Of a stretch of 64,000 nt of DNA, positions 1 through 9,481 are shown one piece after another. Every line of letters starts with the position of its first letter. The first letter of the stretch is position 1. The position numbers and the translations under genes were made by a program. Under the pieces are notes generated by a model that saw only the letters and a list, made by a program, of their open reading frames with translations, had not been told where the DNA came from and searched no databases. Location: NCBI GenBank assembly GCA_963736425.1, contig CAVTOX010000009.1, positions 1 to 64,000 on the forward strand, given 5' to 3'. Source of the stretch: Prado023 sp963736425. GTDB lineage: Bacteria; Actinomycetota; Actinomycetes; S36-B12; CAIYMF01.

Positions 1-1
1 C

Positions 2-43
2 GTCGCGCGCGCACGTATCGACCTCGCGAACGCCCTGTTCTGA
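2..43 (+). CDS. C-terminal tail of an unidentified gene cut by the window edge
   Basis: Thirteen codons (ending Ala-Asn-Ala-Leu-Phe) run open from the window edge to TGA at 41-43. Composition is compatible with the end of a plus-strand gene converging on glgB, but the piece is too short to identify or even to prove coding. Confidence 0.25.
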   Translation, partial: VARARIDLANALF

Positions 44-76
44 GCCACGCCGCGCGCCCGGTTCCTCCGCCGTGCG

Positions 77-88
77 GTGTGCGCACAC
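77..88. other. 12-bp perfect palindrome in the gap after glgB
   Basis: GTGTGCGCACAC lies in the 222-bp gap between the edge fragment and the glgB stop. It could be a protein site or chance in GC-rich DNA. I see no T tract or clear terminator in this gap. Confidence 0.2.
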
Positions 89-265
89 GAATCCGTCCTT
101 CTCACCCCAGGTGGATCGGCCGTCGGCACTGGACGCACATCGAACCGCCCAATGGGCCCCGGCGAGCCGGTCGTACGGGCGATGCGATGTGCGTGCCTGT
201 GTTCGCCCCACGCCACGGCCGGCGAAACGGCAGGTTTCGTGTGCGCTCGGTCGGTACGGGTGCGG

Positions 266-2624
266 CTACGCCTCCGCGTCCCCTGCCTCCTCGGGCAGAC
301 CTGCGGCCTCGGCGTCGTAGCGCAACCAGACAGTGGCCAGCGGGGGCAGCGTCACCATGGCTGAGGCCGGCCGTCCATGCCACGCCTGCTCCTGGGCCAC
401 CACTCCGCCGAAGTTGCCCATCCCGGAGCCGCCATAGGCCTCGGCGTCGGTGTTGAGAACCTCGCGCCAGAAGCCGGTGTTCGGCAGGCCGATGCGGTAG
501 TCGCCGCGGACGACGGGGGAGAAGTTCGTGATCGAGGCGAGCATCGAGCCGTCACTGCCGACCCGCAGCCACGAGAACACGTTTCCCGAGGCGTCGTTCG
601 CGTCGATCCACTGGAAGCCCTCGGGGGTGTTGTCCTGGTCCCAGAGGGCGCGGGTCTCCCGGTAGGCGGCGTTCATGTCGCGCACGCAGTGCTGGACGCC
701 GTAGTGGTCCTGGTACTCGCACAGCCACCATTCGAGGCCACGCTCCTCGCTCCACTCGGAGGTCTGGGCGAACTCCGATCCCATGAACAGCAGCTGCTTG
801 CCGGGGTGGGCCCACATGTAGCCCAGGTAGGCGCGCAGGTTGGCCGTCTTCTGCCAGCGGTCGCCGGGCATCTTCTGCACCAGCGAACCCTTGCCGTGCA
901 CCACCTCGTCGTGGGAGATGGGCAGGACGAAGTGCTCGCTCCACGCGTAGACCATCGCGAAGGTCATCTCGTTGTGGTGCCACATGCGGTGGACGGGCTC
1001 GCGGGAGATGTACCCCAGCGAGTCGTTCATCCAGCCCATGTTCCACTTCAGCCCGAACCCGAGGCCCCCGAGGTACGTGGGGCGCGTCACGCCCGGCCAG
1101 GAGGTGGACTCCTCGGCGATGGTGACCACTCCGGGCACCCGCTTGTAGACGGTCGCGTTCATCTCCTGCAGGAAGGCAACCGCGTCGAGGTTCTCCCGAC
1201 CGCCGTACTGGTTGGGCAGCCACTCACCCTCGTTGCGCGAGTAGTCCAGGTACAGCATCGAGGCGACGGCATCCACGCGCAGGCCATCGATGTGGTACTC
1301 CTCGAGCCAGTAGACCGCGTTGGACACCAGGAAGTTGCGGACCTCCGTGCGGCCGAAGTCGAAGACGTAGGTTCCCCAGTCGGGCTGCTCGCCGCGCCTC
1401 GGGTCGGCGTGCTCGTACAGCGCGGTGCCGTCGAAGCGTGCCAGCGCCCAGGCGTCCTTGGGGAAGTGCGCCGGCACCCAGTCGAGGATCACGCCGATGC
1501 CGGCCTGGTGCAGGCTGTCCACGACGAACCGGAAGTCGTCGGGCTTGCCGAACCGCGAGGTCGGGGCGAAGTAGGAGGTCACCTGGTAGCCCCAGCTCGG
1601 GGCGTACGGGTGCTCGGCGACCGGCATCAGCTCCACGTGGGTGAAGCCCATCTCAGTCACGTAGGCCACCAGCTGCATCGGCGATCTGGCGGTAGTCCAG
1701 GCCGAGGCGCCACGAGCCCAGATGCACCTCGTAGACGCTCATCGGGGCGTTGATCACGTCGGTCTCGGCGCGCGTGGCCAGCCACTGGTCATCACCCCAT
1801 GTGTAGTCCGAGGTGTAGACCACGGACCCGGTCGACGGCGGGACCTCGGTGTGGAAGGCCATCGGGTCGGCCTTGTCGCGCCAGACCCAGTCCTTGCCCA
1901 GGATGGAGTACTTGTAGGTGGTGCCGGCGCCGATGTTGGGGATGAACAGCTCCCAGATGCCCGTGCTGCCCATCGAGCGCATCGGGTGCCCGGTGCCGTC
2001 CCAGCCGTTGAAGTCCCCGACGACGCGCACGCCCTCGGCGCTGGGTGCCCAGACCGCGAAGGAGGTACCGGTGATGGTCCCGAACGGGCTGTCATAGGTC
2101 CGCTCGTGCGCCCCGAGCGTCGTCCACAGCTCCTCGTGGCGGCCCTCGCCGATCAGGTGCAGGTCGAGTTCGCCGAGGGTCGGAAGGAACCGGTAGGGGT
2201 CATCGGCGGGGATCAGGCCCTGGCCGTAGTCCACGTCGATCGTGTACGCAGGCACGGTGTCGCCGGGGAGGACGACGACCCAGACGCCACGGTGCTCGTG
2301 AACCATCGGGTGCCGGCCGAGCGGGGTCACGACGATGACCTCCTTGGCCATCGGGCGCAGGACCCGGATCGTCACGCCACCCTCGTAGGGGTGCGCGCCC
2401 AGGATGGAGTGGGGGCTGGCGCTGGCGCCATCGACCAGCCGGTCGATCTCCCCGGTGTCGACAGGCTTCTTCACCGGACCCGTGGCAGCCGGGGCAGCCG
2501 GGGCAGCCGGGGCAGCCGGGGCAGCCGGGGCAGCCGGGGCAGGTGTCACCGCGTCAGCCGCTGGTGCGGGTGCGGGCTTGCGCTTGGGCGTGCCGGGATC
2601 TGCGGGGGTGTTGGACGGGGTCAT
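266..2624 (-). CDS. glgB: 1,4-alpha-glucan branching enzyme GlgB (one frameshift)
   Basis: GlgB makes the alpha-1,6 branches of glycogen or maltosyl-glucan in the cytoplasm. The N-terminus is an Ala/Pro-rich tail, followed by GlgB N-terminal and CBM48 domains, the GH13 barrel and a C-terminal beta domain. The nucleophile is in GLRVDAV, the acid/base Glu in TIAEEST and the transition-state pair in ISHDEV. The reading frame breaks near 1677-1682: one part ends after YRQIAD and the other resumes at QLVAYV, which are adjacent in the family. Removing one base gives about 785 residues, a normal length. The ATG at 2624 overlaps the glgE stop (ATGA), so translation is probably coupled. The break is most likely a sequencing indel. 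Confidence 0.93.
2485..2538 (-). repeat. Six tandem copies of a 9-bp unit coding Ala-Ala-Pro
   Basis: The unit GCAGCCGGG (plus strand) occurs six times without change inside the glgB N-terminal tail and encodes an Ala-Pro-Ala linker. Copy number could vary by replication slippage without disturbing the frame. Confidence 0.9.
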
Positions 2625-4600
2625 GGCATCCTCTCGAGAACAACGGCATGTGCACAGGTGAAGGTGGGGTCGTGCCGGATGTAGGTGTGTTCGCCCCACG
2701 CCCAGGTCTGGCCGGTGATGAGGTCGCGGGCCAGGACTTGCTCGTCGCTGCCGAAGCCCAGGGCAGCAAGGTCCAGGTGCAGGGTTCCCGCCTGCGGGCT
2801 GTTGGGGTCCAGGACGCACGTGACGACGATGACCTCGTCAGCCGTCCGCTTCGACCACGCGATCATCTGCGAGTTGTCGATGCTCTCGAACCGCAGGTTG
2901 CGCAGCTCCTGGAACGCCGGGTGCTCCCGACGGATCCGGTTGAGCAGCGTCAGGTAGGGCACAAGGCTGGTGTGTGAGGCCGCGGCCCAGTCACGGGGGC
3001 GGTACTGGAACTTCTCGGAGTCCAGGTACTCCTCCTTGCCGGGAGCCAGTGCCTTGTGCTCGTAGACCTCGAATCCCGCGTACACGCCGTAGGTGGGGGA
3101 GAGCAGGGCTGCCAGCGTCGCGCGGATCGCGAAGGCCGCCTTGTTGCCCGACTGCAGGAAGAACGGGTTGATGTCCGGGGTGTTCACGAAGCAGTTGGGC
3201 CGCATGTAGTCCGCAGCGACGGTGCTCAGCTCAGTGAAGTAGGTCTCGAGCTCCCACTTCGTGTCGCGCCAGGTGAAGTACGTGTAGCTCTGGTGGAACC
3301 CGACCGTGCCCAGCGTGCGCATCATCGCCGGGCGGGTGAAGGCCTCGGCCAGGAACAGGACGTCGGGATCGGTGGCGTAGATCCGCGCGAACAGCACCTC
3401 CCAGAAGTGCACCGCCTTCGTGTGCGGGTTGTCCACCCGGAAGATCCGCACCCCCTTGCCCATCCAGAGCCGCAGGATCCGCTCGCACTCATCGACCAGT
3501 CCGTCGAAGTCGGCGTCGAACGCGATCGGGTAGATGTCCTGATACTTCTTCGGCGGGTTCTCCGCGTACGCGATGGACCCATCGGCACGGGTCACGAACC
3601 ACTCGGGATGTGCTGCGACCCATGGGTGGTCCGGTGAGGCCTGGAGGGCGAAGTCCAGGGCGACCTCCAGGCCGTTCTCGGCGGCCACCGACATGAAGTG
3701 CTCGAAGTCGGCCATCGTGCCCAGGTCCGGATGGACCGTGTCATGCCCGCCCGCCTCGGAGCCGATCGCCCACGGCGAGCCCGGATCGTCAGGACCGGGG
3801 GTCAGGGTGTTGTTCGGGCCCTTGCGGAAGGTGTGGCCGATCGGGTGGATCGGCGGCAGGTACACCACGTCGAAGCCCATGGCGGCCACTCCCGCCAGTC
3901 GTTTCGACGCAGTGCGGAAGGTGCCCGAGCGCACGGGGTTGAGCGTCGCGCCCTCCGAGCGGGGGAAGAACTCGTACCACGCACCGTAGAGCGCGCGCGT
4001 GCGCTCCACGCGCACCGGCCAGGGTCCCGACATGTGCGGGAGCTCCCGCAGGGGGAACTGGCCGAGCGCGGCCTGGACGGCCGGGGCCTCAGCCGCGTAG
4101 AGGCGCTGCTCTGCGGTCTCGGCGGTGTCGCGCATGGCGGCAGCAGCCTCTGTGAGCACCTTGCGCGCGTGCGTGGTCCCGGCCTGGGCGGCGGCGCGGT
4201 CGAGGACCCGAGCACCCTCCTCGAGCTCGAGCTCGGTATCGATCCCAGCGGGCAGCTTGATCTCGGCCTTGTGCTTCCAGCTCTCGTAGGGGTCGCCAGC
4301 GGTGATGATGTAGTAGTTCCAGTCGCCCTCACGATCGAGCTGGGCATCGACGGTCCAGCGGTCAGGCTGGGTGGGGCCGACCTCATGCATCCGCAGAAGC
4401 GGGCCGTCAGGCTCCCCGATGGCGAAGTCACTGGCATCGAATCCAGGTGGCAGGAACTGGACCTCGACGCTCATCGCGTCGTGACCCTCACGGAAGGCGG
4501 TGGCCGATACCGCGATGGTCTCCCCGACGACTGCCTTGACGGGGTAGCGGCCGCACTCGACGACGGGGCTGATGTCAATGCTGGGGAATCGACCGATCAC
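2621..4600 (-). CDS. glgE: Alpha-1,4-glucan:maltose-1-phosphate maltosyltransferase GlgE
   Basis: GlgE extends alpha-glucan chains using maltose 1-phosphate. It has an N-terminal beta domain with the family opening (IGRFPSIDISPVV), then a GH13_3 barrel. The nucleophile Asp is in FRVDNPHTK, the general acid Glu in FLAEAFTR, and a further conserved Asp in NTPDINP. I chose the GTG at 4600 because a TACCGT hexamer sits seven bases upstream and because the family begins at this Ile-Gly-Arg; a GTG at 4627 is the alternative. This gives about 659 residues. The gene overlaps glgB by four bases and follows glgX after about 100 bp. The maltose-1-phosphate suppliers treS and pep2 are not in the window. 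Confidence 0.94.
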   Translation of the reverse strand: MIGRFPSIDISPVVECGRYPVKAVVGETIAVSATAFREGHDAMSVEVQFLPPGFDASDFAIGEPDGPLLRMHEVGPTQPDRWTVDAQLDREGDWNYYIITAGDPYESWKHKAEIKLPAGIDTELELEEGARVLDRAAAQAGTTHARKVLTEAAAAMRDTAETAEQRLYAAEAPAVQAALGQFPLRELPHMSGPWPVRVERTRALYGAWYEFFPRSEGATLNPVRSGTFRTASKRLAGVAAMGFDVVYLPPIHPIGHTFRKGPNNTLTPGPDDPGSPWAIGSEAGGHDTVHPDLGTMADFEHFMSVAAENGLEVALDFALQASPDHPWVAAHPEWFVTRADGSIAYAENPPKKYQDIYPIAFDADFDGLVDECERILRLWMGKGVRIFRVDNPHTKAVHFWEVLFARIYATDPDVLFLAEAFTRPAMMRTLGTVGFHQSYTYFTWRDTKWELETYFTELSTVAADYMRPNCFVNTPDINPFFLQSGNKAAFAIRATLAALLSPTYGVYAGFEVYEHKALAPGKEEYLDSEKFQYRPRDWAAASHTSLVPYLTLLNRIRREHPAFQELRNLRFESIDNSQMIAWSKRTADEVIVVTCVLDPNSPQAGTLHLDLAALGFGSDEQVLARDLITGQTWAWGEHTYIRHDPTFTCAHAVVLERMP

Positions 4601-4607
4601 CTGCGTG

Positions 4608-4613
4608 ACGGTA
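4608..4613 (-). promoter_or_regulatory. -10 element for leaderless glgE
   Basis: TACCGT (minus strand) lies seven bases before the GTG at 4600. The spacing places the transcription start at or next to the start codon, giving glgE-glgB a promoter of their own in addition to read-through from glgX. Confidence 0.55.
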
Positions 4614-4702
4614 CTACCCGGGGGCACATCGGTGCCTGCTGATGGGCGCCCGGGTGGGCCCCGACAGCTCGCGGCCGCCAGCAGCAGCGTCGCAGCTGAG
4701 GC

Positions 4703-6892
4703 TCAGCGCGTGACGACGCGCAGCAGCTTCGCGCTGAACGGCGGCATCGGAAGGGCAGTTCCGTGGGTGCGGGTGTGCCCGAACTCGCCCGCGAAGCCAC
4801 CGACGGTGTCGACGACCACCTGGTAGTCGGTCCCGAAGGGCTCGCCCGGCAGGAGGAACGTGGCGGAGTGCCCGCTGCCGTTGAGGACCAGCAGGAACGG
4901 GTCGTCGGACAGCTTCTCACCACGGGGCCCACGCGACTGCAGGTCACCGGAGAGGTACATGCCGATCATCCGGTTGTCGCTGAAGTGCCAGTCGACCTCG
5001 GTGAACTCGCGCCCGTCGCCGCGCAGCCAGGCGAGGTCCTTGGCGCGGCCGCCGTCCGGCGCTGTGCCCTCGAAGTAGTACGGCCGCGCGAACACCGGAT
5101 GATTGCGGCGCAGGTGGATCACCCCGGCGGTGAACGCGAACAGGTCGCGCTGCCAGGCCTCAAGGTCCCAGTCGACCCACGAGATGTCATTGTCCTGGCA
5201 GTAGGCGTTGTTGTTCCCGCCCTGCGTGCGGCCCATCTCGTCGCCCGCGGTGAGCATCGGAACCCCTGTGCTCAGCAGCAGCATCGTGAGCAGGTTGCGG
5301 ACCTGGCGCTGGCGCAGGGCGTTGATGTCGGGATCCTCGGTCTCGCCCTCGACACCGTGGTTCCACGAGCGGTTGTTGTCCGTGCCGTCGCGGTTGTGCT
5401 CCTTGTTGACCAGGTTGTGCTTGTGGGAGTAGGTCGTGAGATCGCGCAGCGTGAATCCGTCGTGGGCGGTCACGAAGTTGATGGAGGCGAACGGCGCGCG
5501 GCCCTCGCTGGCATAGAGGTCCGCCGACCCGGTCAGGCGCCACCCCAGCTCCGACAGGGAGCCGTAGCCGCGCCAGTAGTCGCGCGTGCAGTCGCGGAAC
5601 TTGTCGTTCCACTCGGTCCAGAGCGGCGGGAACTCCCCGACCTGGTAGCCGCCGGCGCCGATGTCCCACGGCTCGGCGATCAGCTTCGTGGTCCGCAGCA
5701 CGGGGTCCTGCTGGATGGTCGACATGAACGCGCCCAGCATGTCGACGTCGTGGAAGGAGCGGGCCAGTGCGCTGGCGAGGTCGAACCGGAACCCGTCGAC
5801 GTGCATCTCGGTGACCCAGTAGCGCAGCGAGTCCATGATCAGCTGGAGCACATGGGGCTGCGATGCGTCGGGGGTGTTGCCGCAGCCGGTGTAGTCGGCG
5901 TAGTGCCGACCATGGCTCAGGCGGTAGTAGCCCTCGTTGTCGATGCCGCGGAAGTTCAGCGTCGGCCCCTGTTCGTTGCCCTCTGCCGTGTGGTTGTAGA
6001 CGACATCGAGGATCACCTCGAGTCCGGCGGCGTGCAGCGCCCGCACCATCTCCTTGAACTCGGTGACCTGTTGCCCCCGGCTGCCCGATGCGCTGTAGGC
6101 GGCGTGCGGGGCGAAGAACCCGAGGGTGTTGTAGCCCCAGTAGTTGGTCAGACCGTGCGCGAGGACGTGGTCCTCGCTGATGAAGTGGTGGATCGGCAGC
6201 AGCTCCACGGCTGTGACCCCGAGCTGGGAGAGGTGCTCGATCACCGCCGGGTGGGCCAGGCCGGCGTAGGTGCCGCGCAGCTCCGCCGGAACCCCCGGGT
6301 GACGCATGGTGAGGCCCCTGAGGTGTGCCTCGTAGATCACGGTCTGGGTCCACGGGGTGTTCAGCCGGGTGTCGCCGCGCCAGTCGAACTCGTCATCGGC
6401 CACGACCACGCACCGGGGCACATACGGCGCGGAGTCACGGTCATCGCGGACCGTGTCGTCGTGGCCGACGTGGCCGCGGGTGGCCGGGTGGGCCACGTAC
6501 TCACCCTCGATCGCACGGGCGTAGGGGTCCATCAGCAGTTTCGCGCTGTTCCAGCGGCTCCCACGCCAGGGATCCCAGGGCCCGTGCACACGGAAGCCGT
6601 AGAGGTCGCCGGCCTTCATCCCCGGCACGTAACCGTGGAATGTGTGGAACGTGGTCTCGCTGAGCGCCACCCGACGCTCGCGGCCGTCGTCATCGAACAG
6701 GCACAGGTCCACGGCATGCGCGCCCTCGGACCACACGGCCACGTTGGCGCCGTCGGCGTCCAAGGTGATGCCCAGCGGGTTCCAGGTCCCGGGCCACGCG
6801 TCGGGCAGCTGCTCCGCGGCCAGCGACACTGGGGTCACGGATGCCACCCCGTCCCCGATGGCTCCGGCGAGCCCTTCCACTGCTCCGTGCAC
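4703..6892 (-). CDS. glgX: Glycogen debranching enzyme GlgX
   Basis: GlgX hydrolyses alpha-1,6 branches of phosphorylase-trimmed glycogen. After a short lead, a CBM48 domain (WPGTWNPLGI onward) precedes the GH13_11 barrel. Catalytic motifs are GFRFDLAS (nucleophile), IAEPWDI (acid/base) and TAHDGFT. The open frame runs far upstream over two plus-strand genes, so the start must be internal: the GTG at 6892 has TACCCT exactly six bases before it, giving about 729 residues; ATG 6913 and GTG 6847 are alternatives. It is first in the glgX-glgE-glgB set and divergent from an enoyl-CoA hydratase gene. Confidence 0.92.
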   Translation of the reverse strand: MHGAVEGLAGAIGDGVASVTPVSLAAEQLPDAWPGTWNPLGITLDADGANVAVWSEGAHAVDLCLFDDDGRERRVALSETTFHTFHGYVPGMKAGDLYGFRVHGPWDPWRGSRWNSAKLLMDPYARAIEGEYVAHPATRGHVGHDDTVRDDRDSAPYVPRCVVVADDEFDWRGDTRLNTPWTQTVIYEAHLRGLTMRHPGVPAELRGTYAGLAHPAVIEHLSQLGVTAVELLPIHHFISEDHVLAHGLTNYWGYNTLGFFAPHAAYSASGSRGQQVTEFKEMVRALHAAGLEVILDVVYNHTAEGNEQGPTLNFRGIDNEGYYRLSHGRHYADYTGCGNTPDASQPHVLQLIMDSLRYWVTEMHVDGFRFDLASALARSFHDVDMLGAFMSTIQQDPVLRTTKLIAEPWDIGAGGYQVGEFPPLWTEWNDKFRDCTRDYWRGYGSLSELGWRLTGSADLYASEGRAPFASINFVTAHDGFTLRDLTTYSHKHNLVNKEHNRDGTDNNRSWNHGVEGETEDPDINALRQRQVRNLLTMLLLSTGVPMLTAGDEMGRTQGGNNNAYCQDNDISWVDWDLEAWQRDLFAFTAGVIHLRRNHPVFARPYYFEGTAPDGGRAKDLAWLRGDGREFTEVDWHFSDNRMIGMYLSGDLQSRGPRGEKLSDDPFLLVLNGSGHSATFLLPGEPFGTDYQVVVDTVGGFAGEFGHTRTHGTALPMPPFSAKLLRVVTR

Positions 6893-6898
6893 GCGCCA

Positions 6899-6904
6899 AG
6901 GGTA
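6899..6904 (-). promoter_or_regulatory. -10 element for leaderless glgX
   Basis: TACCCT on the minus strand is followed by six bases and the GTG chosen as the glgX start. Confidence 0.5.
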
Positions 6905-6955
6905 CCCGCGCATCGCGCATCCGGGCCCGTTGCCGTGCCGCCGGAGTCGGCTGGT

Positions 6956-6971
6956 TAGGCTCGAACGAGCC
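6956..6971 (+). promoter_or_regulatory. -10 element overlapped by a palindrome in the glgX/hydratase gap
   Basis: TAGGCT (6956-6961) is a candidate -10 for the enoyl-CoA hydratase gene, with TTGCCG at 6930-6935 as a poorly spaced -35 (20 bp). A perfect dyad GGCTCG-AA-CGAGCC (6958-6971) overlaps it, which is where a repressor would bind. The regulator is unknown. Confidence 0.4.
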
Positions 6972-7000
6972 AGAGATGAGTTGCGACGAAGGAGTTCCCC

Positions 7001-7801
7001 ATGTCCACTGATGTTGTCGTCCAGGGTGAGCTGACCCGCGTGGAGCTCGAGGCTGGGGTCGCGACGCTGCGACTGGACCGCCCTCCGGTGAACGCCCTGA
7101 ACCTGGCGATGCAGCAGGAGATCCTGGCTGCGGCGCGCTGGCTCGAGCGCTCCACTGAGGTGCGTGCGGTCGTCCTCTACGGGGGTCCCAAGATGTTCGC
7201 GGCCGGGGCCGACATCAAGGAGATGGCAGCGATGACCTATCAGGACATGGCCAGCGCCTCGCACCTGCTCCAGGAGTCGTTCAATGCCGTGGCCGGGCTG
7301 CCGATGCCGGTCGTGGCCGCCGTGACCGGGTTCGCCCTCGGGGGCGGATGCGAGTTGGCGCTGTGCGCCGACCTTCGGGTCGTGGGGGAGCGGGCCAAGC
7401 TCGGCCAGCCGGAGGTCCTGCTCGGTGTGATCCCCGGGCTGGGCGGCTCCCAGCGGCTTCCGCGCCTGATCGGCCCATCCCGGGCGAAGGACATGATCCT
7501 GACCGGCAGATACGTCGGGTCCGAGGAAGCCAGGGCGTTCGGCCTCGCCGATCGGGTCGTGGCCGATGACACCGTCTACGACGAGGCCCTCGCGCTCGCC
7601 CAGCAGTTCGCGACCGGTGCCCCGCTGGCCCTGGCCGCGGCCAAGCGCGCGGTCAACCAGGGACTCGAGGTGGACATCGCCACCGGGTGTCAGATCGAGC
7701 GGTTGGAGTTCTCCGGGCTCTTCGCCACCGACGACCGCCGGATCGGCATGGAGTCCTTCCTGGCCGAGGGTGCGGGCAAGGCGACGTTCACGGGGCGATG
7801 A
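7001..7801 (+). CDS. Enoyl-CoA hydratase/isomerase (crotonase family)
   Basis: This 266-residue protein has the crotonase fold. The oxyanion-hole segment is AAGADIKEM, and the two catalytic Glu positions of hydratases are present in GGGCELAL and QPEVLLGV, so it is probably a true 2-enoyl-CoA hydratase of fatty-acid beta-oxidation. The start is well supported by GGAG at 6991-6994, six bases before the ATG. The gene stands alone; its neighbour across the divergent promoter is glgX. The exact acyl chain specificity cannot be read from sequence. Confidence 0.9.
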   Translation: MSTDVVVQGELTRVELEAGVATLRLDRPPVNALNLAMQQEILAAARWLERSTEVRAVVLYGGPKMFAAGADIKEMAAMTYQDMASASHLLQESFNAVAGLPMPVVAAVTGFALGGGCELALCADLRVVGERAKLGQPEVLLGVIPGLGGSQRLPRLIGPSRAKDMILTGRYVGSEEARAFGLADRVVADDTVYDEALALAQQFATGAPLALAAAKRAVNQGLEVDIATGCQIERLEFSGLFATDDRRIGMESFLAEGAGKATFTGR

Positions 7802-7897
7802 GGTCGGGGACACTGCGCATCCAGGCGTCGTGAGGTCGTTCGCGCCCCGTGCGCGGCCGTGATGGGATGGGCGCCTACTCATCCGGAGGCAATGGCG

Positions 7898-8509
7898 ATG
7901 CAGGTGACGGTGTTCGGTGCCGCAGGGGGCACAGGCAGGAATGTCGTGGACGAGGCGCTGGCGGCCGGCCATGAGGTGACGGTGCTGGTGCGGGACCCGC
8001 TGAAGCTGGGCGAGGTAGACCCACGGGTCACCGTCGAGGTCGGCGACGCCCGGGATCCGGAGGTGGTCGCCCGTGCGGTCGCCGGAGCTCAGGGCGTCAT
8101 CAGCGCGATCGGGGGCCACGGCATGGGGCGCTCGACCGCGATCACCGATGCGATGACCTCGATCGTCGCAGGGACGCCCGCCGGGACACGCCTGCTGGCC
8201 GTGAGCACCGTCGGCGCGGGGGACTCGGCGTCGCATTTCCCGCGGGCTGTCCGCATGACGGTGGGGGTGCTGCTCCGCAATGCGATCGCCGACCACAACG
8301 GCCAGGAGCGCGCGATCATGGCCAGCGACCTCGACTGGACGATCGCCCGGTGCGTGGGGCTGACCGACGGTCCGCTGACCGGCGAGATCCACGTACTGAC
8401 CGAGGGGAAGGTCGGCGGCAGTCGAATCTCGCGCGCCGATGTTGCGAAGTGGCTGGTCGCGAACCTCGACGACGCCACCTACTCCCACCGGGCCGTCTCG
8501 CTCTGGTGA
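7898..8509 (+). CDS. NAD(P)-binding oxidoreductase-like protein (atypical SDR)
   Basis: About 203 residues with a Rossmann dinucleotide-binding start (VFGAAGGTGRNV) and an NmrA/NAD(P)H-binding style fold. The usual SDR catalytic Tyr-x-x-x-Lys is not evident, so it may bind a nucleotide as a sensor or act as a flavin reductase-like enzyme. The ATG at 7898 is preferred over 7892 because GGAGG (7885-7889) is eight bases upstream of the first and only two from the second. It follows the hydratase by about 100 bp on the same strand; no functional link is evident. Confidence 0.8.
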   Translation: MQVTVFGAAGGTGRNVVDEALAAGHEVTVLVRDPLKLGEVDPRVTVEVGDARDPEVVARAVAGAQGVISAIGGHGMGRSTAITDAMTSIVAGTPAGTRLLAVSTVGAGDSASHFPRAVRMTVGVLLRNAIADHNGQERAIMASDLDWTIARCVGLTDGPLTGEIHVLTEGKVGGSRISRADVAKWLVANLDDATYSHRAVSLW

Positions 8510-8554
8510 GTCCCGGACCCGGGTGCCGTGGCCGGATCCCGCGACCGCCGCTCC

Positions 8555-8560
8555 TATCCT
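8555..8560 (+). promoter_or_regulatory. -10 element for a leaderless membrane-protein gene
   Basis: TATCCT followed by six bases and GTG at 8567. Confidence 0.5.
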
Positions 8561-8566
8561 GTGGGC

Positions 8567-9345
8567 GTGGCGGCAGGGGGTGTGCTCCAGGATCTGGCGA
8601 CGCATGACCCTATGGGTCGGGCTGCGGAGGCCGTCCCCGAACCCGACCCACCCCCGGGTGCTGCGCGGATGATCGTCGAGTCATCGTTGCGCCGGATCGT
8701 CCTCGTGGCACTCGCTCCGTGGATTGTCGCCGTCTCGGCGGCCGGACTCTCACCTGACTCCCAGTGGCCCACGACAGTCGTTGTGGCGACAGCCGCGACC
8801 GGCCTGGCTGGGTATGCGGTATTCGCCTTCACCGGTCGGCGTGGCCCGCTTCTGAGCCTGCTGGTCCGTGGCCGCAGGTTCGGTCTCTGGTGGGGGATCG
8901 CGTGCCGCCAGCGAGTTGGCAGTCGTCGCCATGTTCCGGTGGTGGATGCCTCCCCGCCCGAGGACTCCTCGCTCGAGGACGTCCTGGCGGAGTCCGTCCG
9001 GGGCATCTGCGTGGTGTTCGCTGTCACCGGGACACTTGCGACCGTGGCGCTGCCGGCCGGACTTCCGCGTTGGGAAGCCTCCTGTCGTTGCTGGTCGTCG
9101 TTGGCCTGGCCCTGCTGGCACACCTGCGGATGAAGGGGCAGACAGTCGCCATCGCGGGGTGGGTCTACCCGGTGCTCGCGGTGATCGCCTCCTGGGCTCC
9201 GGCACTGACGCTTGCCGGCTGCGGCCGCTCCGGGTCCTGGAACGGGGGACCACTCGCGGGCATCGGGGTGGCATCCGCGGCGATCATGCTGGACCGGCGT
9301 CGATGGGTGTGCGCCGGGCGGCGATCATGTTGGCGGCGGCCCTGA
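8567..9345 (+). pseudogene. Unidentified membrane protein, frameshifted
   Basis: I do not recognise this protein. The first frame carries two hydrophobic helices (around LVALAPWIVAVSAAG and VVVATAATGLAGYAVFAF), a charged loop, then a third. Near 9050-9075 the hydrophobic reading moves to another frame (LGSLLSLLVVVGLALL, then GWVYPVLAVIASWAPALTL) and runs to TGA at 9345. Restoring one lost base gives about 259 residues with five or six helices. The start GTG at 8567 rests on the -10 element; ATG 8669 is the alternative. An assembly indel is likelier than a dead gene, but this gene is not conserved enough to decide. The last 60 bases overlap a coding-like minus-strand frame. Confidence 0.5.
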
Positions 9346-9481
9346 ATGCGTGTCCGTCGGGATCCGCGGCACAGATCCCCTGCGCGATGGCCTGATCCGC
9401 GAGTAGCCCCGGGAATGGGGCGACCCCGCCATCGACGGGGGATGCAATGACGGGGTCGCAGAAGAACCCTACGTCGCCACC
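9284..9481 (-). pseudogene. Coding-like minus-strand fragment without a start
   Basis: A 66-codon open frame on the minus strand ends at TGA 9284-9286 and reads like protein: acidic and hydrophobic residues alternate (FFCDPVIASPVDGG, then AIAQGICAADPDGHAF), with high third-position GC. A stop lies immediately upstream and there is no start codon, so it is either the remnant of a gene or the 3' end of one broken by indels further upstream. I do not recognise the family, and chance antisense coding character cannot be excluded. Confidence 0.3.

Noticed and set aside
1677..1682. Programmed frameshifting in glgB, pilB or pdxS
   Set aside because: No slippery heptamer with downstream structure, no product expected from the short form, and the breaks resemble ordinary indels seen in eight other genes.
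377..1753. 458-codon plus-strand open frame opposite glgB
   Set aside because: Antisense shadow of a GC-rich gene: low-complexity Val/Gly/His/Arg composition, no family motif and no start signal. The same holds for long frames opposite glgX (4763-6958), the nucleotidyltransferase fusion, secD, relA and alaS.
2485..2538. CRISPR-like or mobile repeat
   Set aside because: The tandem 9-bp units stay in frame and encode Ala-Ala-Pro; there are no spacers. No other direct-repeat arrays, terminal inverted repeats or transposase motifs were seen in the window.
6893..8605. Upstream extension of the glgX frame to give a 1300-residue protein
   Set aside because: It would cover two well-supported plus-strand genes, has shadow-like composition, and a -10 with a leaderless GTG marks the true start at 6892.
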